Shown: positions 25,071-34,030, numbered from the stretch's first letter. The stretch is DNA of 64,000 nucleotides from UBA4744 sp963717135 (GCA_963717135.1 CAVQVN010000009.1:496001-560000), one strand, 5' to 3'. Made by a program: numbers and translations. Notes: generated from the letters alone by a model not told the origin.

Positions 25071-27770
25071 CTAGTCGATCGCCGCCGACACTGTATAGAT
25101 CCTGCCCAACGCCGACCGGTCCCAGGCGAACGCCAGCCGGTTGCCGTCGGGTGACCAGCTGGGAGCCCCGGCGCCGATCGGCAGATCGGCGAGACGAGTG
25201 GTGATTCCCGTTTCCAAGTCCACGACGAAGAGCGCCTCGACCCCGGCCCGGCCGCCACCGGAGATGAAGGCCAGCCGCTTCCCGTCCGGCGAGAACGCCG
25301 GGGAACGCCCCTGCACGGGCCCCTCTTCAGCAATAACCGGCCCCAGGTCGCCGCCCGTCACCGACATCGTCCAAAGGTGCCACCGGGTACCGGCCGGCAG
25401 GGTGTCTACCGATCGGTCGGAGGCGAAGGCGATTTGAATGCCGCCCGGTGACCACTCGGGCTCCCGATCTGAGGCGATCACAGCAGGAACGCCGATCAGC
25501 GGTCGGATCTGACCTGCCAGATCAACACTGCTCAGATTCGAGATACTCAAACACACTCGTTCCGGTTGTTGGCCCCCCTGATCGGCGCAGGCCCGCGAAC
25601 TGAAGATGATCCGGGAACCGTCCGGTGACCAGGCAGGGGTGCTCTCGTCCGCATTGCGGGTGGCGGTGAGATTCCGGCGCTCGCTCCCATCTAGACGCAT
25701 CAGAAAAACGTCGCGGCCGACCGACCCGGAGATGTAGGCCAGCCGCCCAGCGTCGGGCGACCAGGCGGGTTCCGACCCGCCTCCCGTCATCCGGGTGAGG
25801 TTCACGGCTTCACGAGAGCCTTCGGTGAGCACCCACACATCTCCCCCGTGGACAAAAGCCAGGTCGCCGGCCGATGACCATGTCACGCCGTCGACGGCAC
25901 CATCGATTGTGGGTGGACCGGGGGGAACACTTCCGATTTCCACTTCGCCACCAGCCGTGTACGCACGCACCGTCCCGTCGACGCCGGCGACGACCACCAC
26001 TCCTCCGGTCTCCACCGGTTCGGCCCCCGGGGCGGCCGCCAGCGGTATCCGGAATAGCTCGAGGTCACCGGTCGGATCGTATCCGACCAATTCGAGGATG
26101 TCGGTGGCGACATAGACGGTCCCGTTGCCGCCCACAACCGCGGAGTGGGTGGTGGGTCCGACGTGATGGTTCCTGACTATTCGGCCGCTTTCGGCGTCGA
26201 TTCCCAACAGAAAACCGGTGGAATTCACGGACCACAACAACGGGACGGTCCGGTCGCCGAGCCCGGGACCCACGGCCGGTTCCGTGACAATCTCGATGGG
26301 GATCGGGGATCCGGTCTCATCGACCCAGGAAGGATGAATGGAGCCGGTGGTCGGAGAGCGTCGCGTCAAGAAACCTTCGGCGTCCTTGATGAACACAGCA
26401 TGGTCCGAACCAACCGCGAACTCGGAAGGCATGTCCGGAGTGACCAGAGAAATCACATCAGCTTGATAGCCGACCGGTAGGTCATCGCCGACAAAGAGGT
26501 TTTGCCGGAAGGCGAGATCTGAGGCGCGGTACTGGAACACCGATCGGCCCTCGGCCACGTACACAAAGTCGCCACCGAAAGTCGGGCCGGCCGAGATTGC
26601 GCCAAACCCACCGTCCACGCGCTCGAATTCGCCGGTCGATACCGAGAACCGGTAGATATCCGAACCGGCTGCCACCAGCGCCACATCACCGTGAACTGCG
26701 GGAGGAGACGGCACGACGGGAGTGCACTCGCCCCCCAGACAACGCTCGAAACGATGCCACCAACGCAATTCGCCGGTCTTCAGGTCTACGGCGTGCAGCG
26801 TTCCAAGCAGGGTGGAGTAGACGACCGACCCGTCCCCGACCACCGGCGTCCCAAAAACCGGGGCTCCGAATGGCTCTATCAAGGGCCGGTCGGCATCCAC
26901 GATCAGCCCCTGATCGGCCCAAACGTTGGCGGCGCTGGTAATCGAATACGCGTGTAAACCGGTTGATTGACTTGCGGTGATGACGACGTCTTCGTGAGCA
27001 GCCAGAGTGATCACCGCTCCGCCGGGGTCGACAACCCACTTGGGCGACGGCTCTTCGACCGGCACCGTCGTTGACTGGCTCGCCGCTACCGTGGTGGGGG
27101 GGTCCTCCTGGACGGTCGTCTCCGGCGTGCCGGTCCCGGGCGGACTCGCCAGGGAGAAAATGGCAATGGCACCGGCCACCACGACCGTGGCTGCCACCGC
27201 TGCCAGCCAGGGGGCCACCGGGCGGCCGGACCGTTCCCTACCCGGCAACTGCACGTAGTAGACGTGGCCGGGCTCGCTGATGTCACGCAAACGGTGCTCA
27301 CCGAGATCTGCCAGCTCAACATCCGGCGGGAGCGTGGCTCGAATCATCTCTTCTGCTGCGTCCGTCAAGAGAATGTCGCCGCCGACGGCAACATCCAGCA
27401 ACCGCGAAACCCTGTTGAGAGCGGGGCCGCGATAGTCACCATGCTGTTCCTCGGACTCACCGGTGTGGATTGCCACTCGAACTGCCATCCGACCGATCGA
27501 TTCGAACGCTTCCGTCCGGAAGGACGCCTGGACTGCTAGACCGGCCTCGAGGGCGTCGGTGGGATTCTGGAACACCGCACAAACCCCATCGCCGGTGTGT
27601 TTGAAGATGAAACCGGAATGGCGCTCGACGACCGATTGCATTATCTCGTCGTGACGCGCCAGAGCACCCGTCATCGCATCGGGTTCTTCGTCCCACATCC
27701 GGGTCGACCCCTCGATGTCGGTGAAGAGAAACGTGACGGTCCCGGTCGGCCGAGTCGATAACCGCGCCAT
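25071..27770 (-). CDS. class III adenylate cyclase fused to an extracytoplasmic beta-propeller region
   Basis: An 899-residue protein with a class III cyclase homology domain first (residues ~8-175). The metal aspartates are Asp18 (FTDIEGST) and Asp61 (TGDG). The substrate-specifying pair Lys57 and Asp112 indicates ATP, and the transition-state pair is Asn119/Arg123. One membrane helix spans ~187-207. A Thr/Pro linker and a PQQ-type propeller follow (~245-600), and then TolB/PD40 repeats with PDG-type turns to the C-terminus. Topology would place the cyclase inside and the propellers outside, so it may convert an external signal into cAMP. ATG 27770 is the start. Confidence 0.88.
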   Translation of the reverse strand: MARLSTRPTGTVTFLFTDIEGSTRMWDEEPDAMTGALARHDEIMQSVVERHSGFIFKHTGDGVCAVFQNPTDALEAGLAVQASFRTEAFESIGRMAVRVAIHTGESEEQHGDYRGPALNRVSRLLDVAVGGDILLTDAAEEMIRATLPPDVELADLGEHRLRDISEPGHVYYVQLPGRERSGRPVAPWLAAVAATVVVAGAIAIFSLASPPGTGTPETTVQEDPPTTVAASQSTTVPVEEPSPKWVVDPGGAVITLAAHEDVVITASQSTGLHAYSITSAANVWADQGLIVDADRPLIEPFGAPVFGTPVVGDGSVVYSTLLGTLHAVDLKTGELRWWHRFERCLGGECTPVVPSPPAVHGDVALVAAGSDIYRFSVSTGEFERVDGGFGAISAGPTFGGDFVYVAEGRSVFQYRASDLAFRQNLFVGDDLPVGYQADVISLVTPDMPSEFAVGSDHAVFIKDAEGFLTRRSPTTGSIHPSWVDETGSPIPIEIVTEPAVGPGLGDRTVPLLWSVNSTGFLLGIDAESGRIVRNHHVGPTTHSAVVGGNGTVYVATDILELVGYDPTGDLELFRIPLAAAPGAEPVETGGVVVVAGVDGTVRAYTAGGEVEIGSVPPGPPTIDGAVDGVTWSSAGDLAFVHGGDVWVLTEGSREAVNLTRMTGGGSEPAWSPDAGRLAYISGSVGRDVFLMRLDGSERRNLTATRNADESTPAWSPDGSRIIFSSRACADQGGQQPERVCLSISNLSSVDLAGQIRPLIGVPAVIASDREPEWSPGGIQIAFASDRSVDTLPAGTRWHLWTMSVTGGDLGPVIAEEGPVQGRSPAFSPDGKRLAFISGGGRAGVEALFVVDLETGITTRLADLPIGAGAPSWSPDGNRLAFAWDRSALGRIYTVSAAID

Positions 27771-27878
27771 GTATGACCTCGTTCCGGGTGAGGTTCGGGT
27801 TCGGGGGGCCGGCCGAGCCCGGATGCTCACACCATGGAACCTACCAACACTGCATGGATCGCGGATGGATCGAAGAAG

Positions 27879-28499
27879 CTACCGGCCGTTGACTTGCACG
27901 CTGCCGGATCCCGTTCTCACCCGGATAGATCGGGGTGACCCGGGATCATCGCCGACCTCAACGACTTCAATGCTGCCCGAGCCGGTATCGAGATCGAGGC
28001 GATACGACCCGACCGGCACGGCTACGGTGACCGACCCGGAACCGGCTTGCAGATCCAGGTCGTCGGGAGCCGTCACAAACCCAACGTCGATCGATCCGGA
28101 CCCGGTCTCCCCGACCAATCGAAGAGACCGCAATCCGTGGCCTCGAATACCGCCCGAGCCGGTGCTCAAGATGGCCTCCCCTGAGACACCGTCCAAGACA
28201 ATCCCGCCGGAGCCCGAGTCGGCAGTCACCCGCCCGGAGACATCGACAAGCTCGATAACCCCCGATCCCGTGTCGATCAACACCGATCCTTCGAGCCCCC
28301 GGGCGGTCACCGAGCCTGATCCCGTGTCGATTTCGACGGCTACCGACGCCGGAACCCGCGACACGTGGTCGACGAAGCACGATTGCCCAAACGAGAAGAA
28401 CCCGCCCGGGCAGTCGGCCTCGATCTCGAGAACCCCGTCGGCGACCGCGTAGTCGACTCGCGGTCGCTCATCGTTGAAATTGAGCCGGCGTTCGACCAT
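27879..28499 (-). CDS. DUF4097-like beta-helix protein
   Basis: A 206-residue protein made of regularly repeated strands, with the motif TGSGS or SGSGG about every 20 residues (DTGSGSVTA, DTGSGVIEL, DSGSGGIVL, STGSGGIRG, ETGSGSIDV, AGSGSVTV, DTGSGSIEV, RTGSGSVQV). This is the DUF4097/DUF4098 adhesin-type beta-solenoid. No signal peptide is seen with ATG 28499, so it may be cytoplasmic. In many genomes such proteins sit beside regulators of envelope stress; here the neighbours are an adenylate cyclase and a lipase-like hydrolase. Confidence 0.78.
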   Translation of the reverse strand: MVERRLNFNDERPRVDYAVADGVLEIEADCPGGFFSFGQSCFVDHVSRVPASVAVEIDTGSGSVTARGLEGSVLIDTGSGVIELVDVSGRVTADSGSGGIVLDGVSGEAILSTGSGGIRGHGLRSLRLVGETGSGSIDVGFVTAPDDLDLQAGSGSVTVAVPVGSYRLDLDTGSGSIEVVEVGDDPGSPRSIRVRTGSGSVQVNGR

Positions 28500-28501
28500 C
28501 A

Positions 28502-28554
28502 CCGTTCTTGCGTCAACAAACGACGAATGGCGCACCAGATCGACGCAAGAACGG
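28502..28554. repeat. 53-bp inverted-repeat element, copy 3 (perfect arms)
   Basis: CCGTTCTTGCGTC (28502-28514), 27-bp spacer, GACGCAAGAACGG (28542-28554). The 13-bp arms are fully complementary. It fills the gap between two genes transcribed leftward. Confidence 0.8.
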
Positions 28555-28559
28555 TTGGA

Positions 28560-29363
28560 TCATCCTCCGCCGGTTACCCGCTCGACGAAGGTCGTGAGCG
28601 CGGCAATGACTTCGTCCCGATTGAGCTCGTTGACCAGCTCATGGCGGGCCCCCGGATAGACCCGAACGGTGAGGTCGTTGGTCGGCATTTGTTTGACGGC
28701 CGCCATCGACGTTCGATAGGGAACAAACGGATCGGAATCACCGTGGAGGAACATGACCGGCATGGTTATTCGATCCAGCTCGGCATTGAAGCGGTCCAGG
28801 GCCGCCACCTCCGCTTCCAGCAGGGGGCGTTGGTAGCTTCCGTGATAGACGAGCGGATCGGTCGCGTAATCCCGCGCAGTCTCAGCATCGCGAGACATAC
28901 CTGCCGGATCAGACGGCTCATCCGGGATTCCGTTCTCGAGGACGTTGCGGGCCCAGGGCCAGTCGCCCAGCACGGCACCCAGGAAGGCCACCCCGGCCAG
29001 CTCGTCCGGATAGCGCTCTGCATAACGTCCGGTCAGCAGACCACCCATCGAGTGCCCGACCATCACGATGGGCAGCCCGGCGTATTGATCGGACAGAAGA
29101 CCGACGAGAGTGTGGAGATCGTCGATCACATGCTCAAAATCGACGATGAGCGCACGCTCTCCCCCGGACTTTCCATGCCCGATATGGTCGGGGGCGCAGA
29201 CGACGGCTCCCCGGGCGGCCAGTTTCTCGGCAACATGCGCGTAACGGCCGCCGTGTTCGGCGTAACCGTGCACGATGATCACGATTCGCTCCGGGTCTTG
29301 CTCGGACGGCCAGATCCGGTAGGCGATTCTGCCTTCACTCCCCTGAAAAGATGCCTCGTGCAT
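28560..29363 (-). CDS. monoacylglycerol lipase-like alpha/beta hydrolase
   Basis: A 267-residue serine hydrolase of the lysophospholipase / monoglyceride lipase group (Hydrolase_4). The pattern is VIIVHGYAEHGGRY for the oxyanion region, Ser in GHSMGG, Asp in HGDSDPFVP and His in GARHELVNE. APDHIGHGKSGG is the family's second strand motif. Length matches MGL-type enzymes (~270). It probably acts on glycerol esters in the cytoplasm. The 288-bp gap on its 5' side holds a long hairpin and a possible promoter. Confidence 0.9.
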   Translation of the reverse strand: MHEASFQGSEGRIAYRIWPSEQDPERIVIIVHGYAEHGGRYAHVAEKLAARGAVVCAPDHIGHGKSGGERALIVDFEHVIDDLHTLVGLLSDQYAGLPIVMVGHSMGGLLTGRYAERYPDELAGVAFLGAVLGDWPWARNVLENGIPDEPSDPAGMSRDAETARDYATDPLVYHGSYQRPLLEAEVAALDRFNAELDRITMPVMFLHGDSDPFVPYRTSMAAVKQMPTNDLTVRVYPGARHELVNELNRDEVIAALTTFVERVTGGG

Positions 29364-29555
29364 TCACGTCTCCAATCGCCGGTGCCACCCCCAACCTAGT
29401 GCTCCCGTATGGACTTTCGACCCTGGTGCCACCCGGGTTCAAAAGGCAGAATATCTGTCAACCACCGGGTACCGCTTCAGGGGACGGGCATGTTCTCGAC
29501 CGGGATGCCCATCCGTACAGGTTCGGGATGCGGAGCGGGCCGGGGGACAGCCAGA

Positions 29556-29611
29556 GGCGAGAGAGCCGGGACTGTTCGACATGAATGGATCCCACCCCCG
29601 GCTCTCTCGCC
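29556..29611 (-). terminator. 15-bp perfect inverted repeat downstream of the amidase gene
   Basis: GGCGAGAGAGCCGGG (29556-29570) and CCCGGCTCTCTCGCC (29597-29611), loop 26 bases. It lies 40 bp past the amidase stop. No T-run is present, so a role in termination is inferred. The rest of the 288-bp gap shows a TTGACA near 29455 on the minus strand and nothing else recognised. Confidence 0.5.
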
Positions 29612-29651
29612 GGCCTTCCATCGCACCCACCCACCGGGAGGCGAACGGCTG

Positions 29652-30572
29652 CTACAAGCGACCGGCTTCGATATCGGCGACGCGCTCGAATCCGGCTTGC
29701 CCGCACAGCGAACTCAGCGAAGTCACCCCGGTGGCGATCCGTTGCTCGACCATCGATTGCAGGGTTCGGTCGGCGATCAATGCGGCCAGGTGCGACCCCG
29801 GGCACGTGGTCGCCGCGTAGTCCCGATGGCCGGCGATGGTCGAAGGTCCGGCCCCGTAGGTGACCGACGCCCAAGCCAGCACGTTGGCCAGCGAAGCAAG
29901 CTGCGCCGCCGGGAGGTCTTGTTGATCGAAATGGCCGTCACAGCAAACGAGAAAGTGCCCGGTGGGGTCGTACCCGGTGAAGGTGTCGCCCCTGGCAGAC
30001 ACCGGCCGACCTTCGTAGATGTGACCGTGGGCATCGATCAGGTAGTGGTAGGCGATGTCCGGCCACCCGCTCTGCTGGTGGTAATCCTGATATGACCGAA
30101 TCCGGCCCGGTGCCTTCGTATTGCTGCCCATCACGACCGCAGTGTGGTGCACGGTCAGTCGCTCAATCTGATGTTCGGTCAGCTGCCCCTGGATGGGGAC
30201 GGCACCCCACGCCTCCTTGCAGATGACCTCGAGGCTCCCCGCCTGTGCCGACGGGACAACCGCCGTGATCTTTGGAGGCGCGGTCGTCGAGGTGGTCGCC
30301 CCGGTGGTGGTAGTGGCAGCTTCGGACGTGGTCGTCGGTTCGGCCCCGGCAGCGGAACTGGAGGTAGTGGCAGCCGTCGTCGATGTGGTCAGCTCGGCGG
30401 CCGGGGCGGTCGAAGAGCTTGCCGAGGCTCCCGTGGTCACGCCCCCCGCGGTGGTTGACGGGACGGCTTCTCCCCCTGATTTCAGCCAGATCAAGCCTCC
30501 GGTTGCTCCGCCCCCTACCAAAACCCCCAACATGGCGAGGAAACGTCGCCGGTTGACCCTCGTGTCGCTCAC
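29652..30572 (-). CDS. Tat-exported N-acetylmuramoyl-L-alanine amidase (PGRP / Amidase_2)
   Basis: A 306-residue secreted peptidoglycan amidase. The N-terminus has a twin-arginine signal (NRRRFLAMLGVLVGG). A long Thr/Ser/Ala-rich linker follows (~residues 40-115). The catalytic domain is a PGRP-like zinc amidase: first His in LTVHHTAVV, Tyr-His in AYHYLID, His in AGHRDY and Cys in TTCPGSHL. It cleaves the lactyl amide bond between MurNAc and L-Ala. GTG 30572 is preferred over TTG 30590 because it places the RR motif at a normal distance. Confidence 0.9.
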   Translation of the reverse strand: MSDTRVNRRRFLAMLGVLVGGGATGGLIWLKSGGEAVPSTTAGGVTTGASASSSTAPAAELTTSTTAATTSSSAAGAEPTTTSEAATTTTGATTSTTAPPKITAVVPSAQAGSLEVICKEAWGAVPIQGQLTEHQIERLTVHHTAVVMGSNTKAPGRIRSYQDYHQQSGWPDIAYHYLIDAHGHIYEGRPVSARGDTFTGYDPTGHFLVCCDGHFDQQDLPAAQLASLANVLAWASVTYGAGPSTIAGHRDYAATTCPGSHLAALIADRTLQSMVEQRIATGVTSLSSLCGQAGFERVADIEAGRL

Positions 30573-30664
30573 GGGCGGTGACGGTAGCAATGGTTCCGGC
30601 CAATCGCCCTGATTCCGTGCATCTGTCCGATCGCTTTGGGACCTTTGCCCCTGTCCGCGAGCGG

Positions 30665-31180
30665 ATGATCATCACACACTGCGACTTCACACGATCAGGG
30701 AACCACGCCGTGTTTGTCTACTACTTTGCACAACTCCACCAGCCGTTTGAGAAGGCCGAGGACCGGGTGAATCGCCTGCTCCGAGATCTCACCGGGTGGG
30801 CCGACGCGGCGTACCGGGACGGAGAGGAGCTGCGAGCCCGGGTCGGCCCGGGAGGGAAACACCCGATCATCGCCAAGACGGTGACGCTGGACGTGGGGCG
30901 GCCGGTTCGGAGTCCCAATCAGACCACCATTCCCCTCTCCTGGCGGGCGACGGGTGCTCCCGGCTTGTTTCCGGTGATGAACGCGGATCTGATCATCGCC
31001 CGGCTTGGACCCGAAATGGCCCAGCTCGGCTTCAGCGGCTCCTACGAGGCACCAGGAGGAACGATCGGACAAGCGATCGACCAGGCGCTCCTCCATCGCA
31101 TCGCCGAATCGACTGTGAAGACGTTTGTCGATCGTATTGCCGAAGGCCTAGGCAATCGGCCTGAACAGTCGGCCGATTAG
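30665..31180 (+). CDS. SRPBCC-like hypothetical protein, paralogue A
   Basis: A 171-residue protein. Conserved blocks shared with the neighbour at 31177-31725 are VFVYYF near the N-terminus, ADAAYR.GE.LR, QTTIPL.W.ATG.PGLFP, an NADLI/DADLI strand and the terminal helix LLHRIAESTVKTFVD. The strand/helix order resembles the SRPBCC (START-like) fold, which binds hydrophobic ligands, but this is only a pattern match. GTG 30617 is a possible earlier start. The stop codon overlaps that of the paralogue (TTAG). Confidence 0.75.
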   Translation: MIITHCDFTRSGNHAVFVYYFAQLHQPFEKAEDRVNRLLRDLTGWADAAYRDGEELRARVGPGGKHPIIAKTVTLDVGRPVRSPNQTTIPLSWRATGAPGLFPVMNADLIIARLGPEMAQLGFSGSYEAPGGTIGQAIDQALLHRIAESTVKTFVDRIAEGLGNRPEQSAD

Positions 31181-31725
31181 GCCGCGGCCGTCCCGGTCCC
31201 GGTGATCGACCGGGCCACTCCATCTACGAAGCTCTTGACGCTCGCCTCCGCCACACGGTGCAACACCGCCCGGTCGAGAGCCCGCCCCAACGGCCCCAGC
31301 GGAGGAGAATATGTGCCGCGCATGGCTATCTGACTCAAATCTGGACCGACCGTGGCAACAATGAGATCTGCGTCGAGTTTGGGAAACAAACCCGGCGTTC
31401 CGGTCGCTTCCCAAGCAAGCGGAATCGTCGTTTGCTGATCCCCACGCAAAGGCAGTCCGGCCGCCAGCTGAATCGTCTTGGCTACCACCCCACGGTCCCG
31501 GCTCAGTCCGATCTTCTCGCGAAGGTCCTCTCCCTCGCGATATGCGGCATCGGCGAGTGAAGCGAGACTGTTGAGCTGTGACACAAGCGCCGGCTCAACC
31601 TCACCAAAAGGACGGTTTACATGTACGAAGTAGTAGACGAACACCCGGGGGCCTCCTGGCTGATACGGTACGCCCTCCGAGCTAGCCTCGACTACGGCCG
31701 ATAGTCCCATTGCAAATTGGCCCAT
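31177..31725 (-). CDS. SRPBCC-like hypothetical protein, paralogue B
   Basis: A 182-residue paralogue of the preceding gene, inverted and sharing the last four bases (31177-31180). It keeps the same blocks: VFVYYFVHVNRPFGEVE, ADAAYREGEDLREK, QTTIPLAWEATGTPGLFP, DADLIVATVGPDL and the C-terminal VLHRVAEASVKSFVD. Identity is roughly 45% by eye over 140 residues. The function is unknown; the ATG at 31710 is an alternative start. Confidence 0.75.
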   Translation of the reverse strand: MGQFAMGLSAVVEASSEGVPYQPGGPRVFVYYFVHVNRPFGEVEPALVSQLNSLASLADAAYREGEDLREKIGLSRDRGVVAKTIQLAAGLPLRGDQQTTIPLAWEATGTPGLFPKLDADLIVATVGPDLSQIAMRGTYSPPLGPLGRALDRAVLHRVAEASVKSFVDGVARSITGTGTAAA

Positions 31726-31735
31726 GGGCCGCGTC

Positions 31736-32425
31736 TCATGATGATGAGCCGTCTCGATGCCGGGCGGTTCTGGCCAGGCGTCTTGCCTCGCGAAGCGGTT
31801 CAGGAGTTCGGTTCTCGAGAAGGCAGTCCAACACCACGGCGCAGGCCGTCTCGGGGGTGGTCCGCCAGCCCGCGTGGACGGCCAGCGGCCGACGATCCTC
31901 TTGGGTTCTCATCCAGTAGCCGACGACATCGTCGCCTATCCGCAGAGGAGCGCGTGAGCCCCGAGGTCCCTGCCGGGGCCAATCGCCGACGGCGAGCAGC
32001 GGTCGGTGAGTCACCCCGACCGTGGGAAGGTTCAGCACTGCCCCCAGGTGCAACGCCAATCCGGCCGTGCGCGGATGATCGCGGCCTGTTGCATTGACGA
32101 GAACGACATCGGGAGGTTCTGCCAGCGCCCTTACCGCCTCAGCGAGGAGGCGTCCCTCCCGGATCGCCAGGAAGCCCGGGCGATAGGGTCCACCGGCGGA
32201 GCCCGTCACACCTGCCCGGCCGATGATTCGACCTTCGCGGATTACGGCGGCGGCCGACCACCCGGCGTCGCCCTCTGCTCCCGGACCCGCCGTACCCCGG
32301 CCAAAACATACGAAGACCCCGGCCACCGCGAGAGGATCGACTCCGGCATGCCAGTGCTCCGGCCGGGCCGCGGCCAGGGTGTTCTGCAAAGCCGCCAGAT
32401 CGGCCAGGGAGGTCGGCCAACTCAT
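31736..32425 (-). CDS. endonuclease V homologue with altered active site
   Basis: A 229-residue protein of the endonuclease V (Nfi) family, which normally nicks DNA near deoxyinosine. Family landmarks are HAGVDPLAVAG (first catalytic Asp), PYRPGFLAIREGRLL (the Glu of FxRE), PDVVLVNATGRDHPR and ALHLGAVLNLPTVGVTHRPL. The usual VDGHG is VNATG here, so the second catalytic Asp is Asn, and the conserved Lys after GV(A/T) is His. The enzyme may be inactive or have another activity. It starts at ATG 32425. Confidence 0.82.
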   Translation of the reverse strand: MSWPTSLADLAALQNTLAAARPEHWHAGVDPLAVAGVFVCFGRGTAGPGAEGDAGWSAAAVIREGRIIGRAGVTGSAGGPYRPGFLAIREGRLLAEAVRALAEPPDVVLVNATGRDHPRTAGLALHLGAVLNLPTVGVTHRPLLAVGDWPRQGPRGSRAPLRIGDDVVGYWMRTQEDRRPLAVHAGWRTTPETACAVVLDCLLENRTPEPLREARRLARTARHRDGSSS

Positions 32426-32489
32426 CTGCGCAGGGTACGCGGAGCCGGTGGGGATTTACACTTGGATCACCAATCCGTCCGGGAGGCTT

Positions 32490-33191
32490 GTGCTCGAAAC
32501 CGCCAGATCGGCTCTGCAGCCGGCAGTGCATCCGGTGACCTTTTCTGGAGCGGGTCTCAGCGCCGAGTCGGGCATCCCGACCTTCCGCGAAGCCCAGACC
32601 GGATTGTGGGCCAGGTACGATCCGATGACCCTGGCGAGCCCGGAAGGCTTCGCCGCAGATCCGGAACTGGTCATCAATTGGTACAACGAGCGCCGCCGCA
32701 AGGTGGCGGCGGCTCAACCCAATCCCGCCCACCGGGCCATGGCGAGAAGACCGGACATCGCCCATATCACACAAAACGTCGACGATCTGCTCGAACGAGC
32801 CGGAGCTGCCAACGTGGTACATCTCCACGGTTCCCTCACCAGGGACAAATGCAGTGACGGATGTGGCTACCGCGAAACTGTGAACCTGGCGGATCCTCCC
32901 CCGCTCCACCCGTGCCCTCAGTGTGGTCGGTGGATGCGACCGGACGTTGTCTGGTTCGGCGAACAGCTTCCGCGCGCTGTCTGGATGCGAGCCGAGGGTC
33001 TGGCAACCGCGGCCGATGTCTTGGTCGTGATCGGAACGAGTGCCGCGGTCTATCCGGCCGCCGGGCTGGTCTCTACCGCCCGGGCGGCCGGCGCCACCGT
33101 GATCGCGGTGAACATCGAAGAGAGTGCCGCCCCCGGAATCCAACTGATCGGCCCCGCCGGCCGGATCGTTCCGGAGCTATTCGACGAGTAA
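32490..33191 (+). CDS. NAD-dependent protein deacylase (sirtuin)
   Basis: A 233-residue Sir2 family enzyme that removes acyl groups from lysine using NAD. The Rossmann start is VTFSGAGLSAESGIPTFRE, followed by TQNVDDLLERAG, the catalytic His in VVHLHGSL and the zinc site CSDGCG / CPQCG. The binding motif VIGTSAAVYPAAGL precedes the C-terminus. GTG 32490 follows GGGAGG (short spacing) and gives the normal length of bacterial CobB-type sirtuins; an earlier in-frame GTG is possible. Divergent from the endonuclease V homologue. Confidence 0.88.
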   Translation: MLETARSALQPAVHPVTFSGAGLSAESGIPTFREAQTGLWARYDPMTLASPEGFAADPELVINWYNERRRKVAAAQPNPAHRAMARRPDIAHITQNVDDLLERAGAANVVHLHGSLTRDKCSDGCGYRETVNLADPPPLHPCPQCGRWMRPDVVWFGEQLPRAVWMRAEGLATAADVLVVIGTSAAVYPAAGLVSTARAAGATVIAVNIEESAAPGIQLIGPAGRIVPELFDE

Positions 33192-33219
33192 GAGCGAGCG
33201 GCGAGCTACGAGCGGCGAG

Positions 33220-33834
33220 TTACTTTTTGGCGGGCTCGTAGTAGGGATTCGATCCCGACTGGTGATCGGTAACGTCGATGACTTGGCCGATTTCGGGTAT
33301 GGCACCCCTGAGAATCTGTTCAATCCCCTGGCGGAGTGTGACCGAGGCCAGTCCGCAACCCTGACAACCACCCAACAGCCGCAAGTAGACATCATCACCT
33401 TCGACGCCTACTAGTTCGGCGGCCCCGCCGTGACCAGCGATGGCAGGGTTCACATGGGCGATGAGCACCTGCGTGACCTTGTCGGCCAAGGGTCCGGTCA
33501 ACTCGCCGACCGGCTCGCCGCCGATGGCGGGGCTGGGACCATTGGGGTTGTCCATTGCCAGACCTTGGGCCGTCAACTCCAGTGTTGCTCCCCGAAGGTT
33601 GTCGATATCCTTCTCGGCAATGGCGATGACCAGATCCCCGTGCCGGTCCAGATGATCGGTGGCCGGACAGTCGTCCAGCGGCACGAAACTCAGCTCATAG
33701 GCGAATTGAGCACCTCGAATTCCCGTGATCTCGACGAAAAGGGCATATTCCTGGTCACCCGGTTCCTGATCGCGGATCTCAATGATCTTGTTACGGGCCG
33801 TCTCCGACAACGACAGGATGTTTTGGTCGGTCAT
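33220..33834 (-). CDS. NfuA-like Fe-S cluster carrier protein
   Basis: A 204-residue protein with two parts. The N-terminal ~95 residues look like a degenerate A-type (HesB/IscA) domain. The C-terminal part is a NifU/Nfu domain with the cluster-binding GGCQGCGLASVTLRQGIE, containing CxxC. This is the architecture of NfuA, which delivers [4Fe-4S] clusters to apoproteins. The ATG at 33834 follows GGAGATCGC. It is convergent with the sirtuin. Confidence 0.88.
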   Translation of the reverse strand: MTDQNILSLSETARNKIIEIRDQEPGDQEYALFVEITGIRGAQFAYELSFVPLDDCPATDHLDRHGDLVIAIAEKDIDNLRGATLELTAQGLAMDNPNGPSPAIGGEPVGELTGPLADKVTQVLIAHVNPAIAGHGGAAELVGVEGDDVYLRLLGGCQGCGLASVTLRQGIEQILRGAIPEIGQVIDVTDHQSGSNPYYEPAKK

Positions 33835-33864
33835 GCGATCTCCATTGGGAAAAAGCATGCTAAC

Positions 33865-33974
33865 CAGTCATCAGTCATCAGTCATCAGTCATCAGTCATC
33901 AGTCATCAGTCGCCAGTCACCAGCGGCATACCAAAGTTCTGGCTGGCACTGGGAACTGGAAACTGGTAACTGGA
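33865..33974. repeat. heptanucleotide arrays (CAGTCAT)n and (AACTGGN)3
   Basis: Six perfect CAGTCAT units (33865-33906), then CAGTCGC and CAGTCAC, followed 33 bp later by AACTGGA, AACTGGT, AACTGGA (33954-33974). All have period 7. The region is intergenic, 57 bp before the ATP-grasp gene. Confidence 0.85.
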
Positions 33975-34030
33975 CGAGGCTTGAAGCCGACGACTGGGCC
34001 GTAGGCCCGCAGTTGCGGCATCATGACGAA

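Noticed and set aside
29390..29440. GGGTGGCACC repeats on the minus strand that resemble the T-box antiterminator
   Set aside because: The upstream stem I and specifier loop are not seen, and the gene downstream is a lipase-like hydrolase, not an amino-acid gene.
33865..33920. CRISPR-like array
   Set aside because: Repeats are 7 bp without spacers; no cas genes.
33782..34030. longer N-terminus for the ATP-grasp protein
   Set aside because: The extra residues come from translation of the CAGTCAT array.
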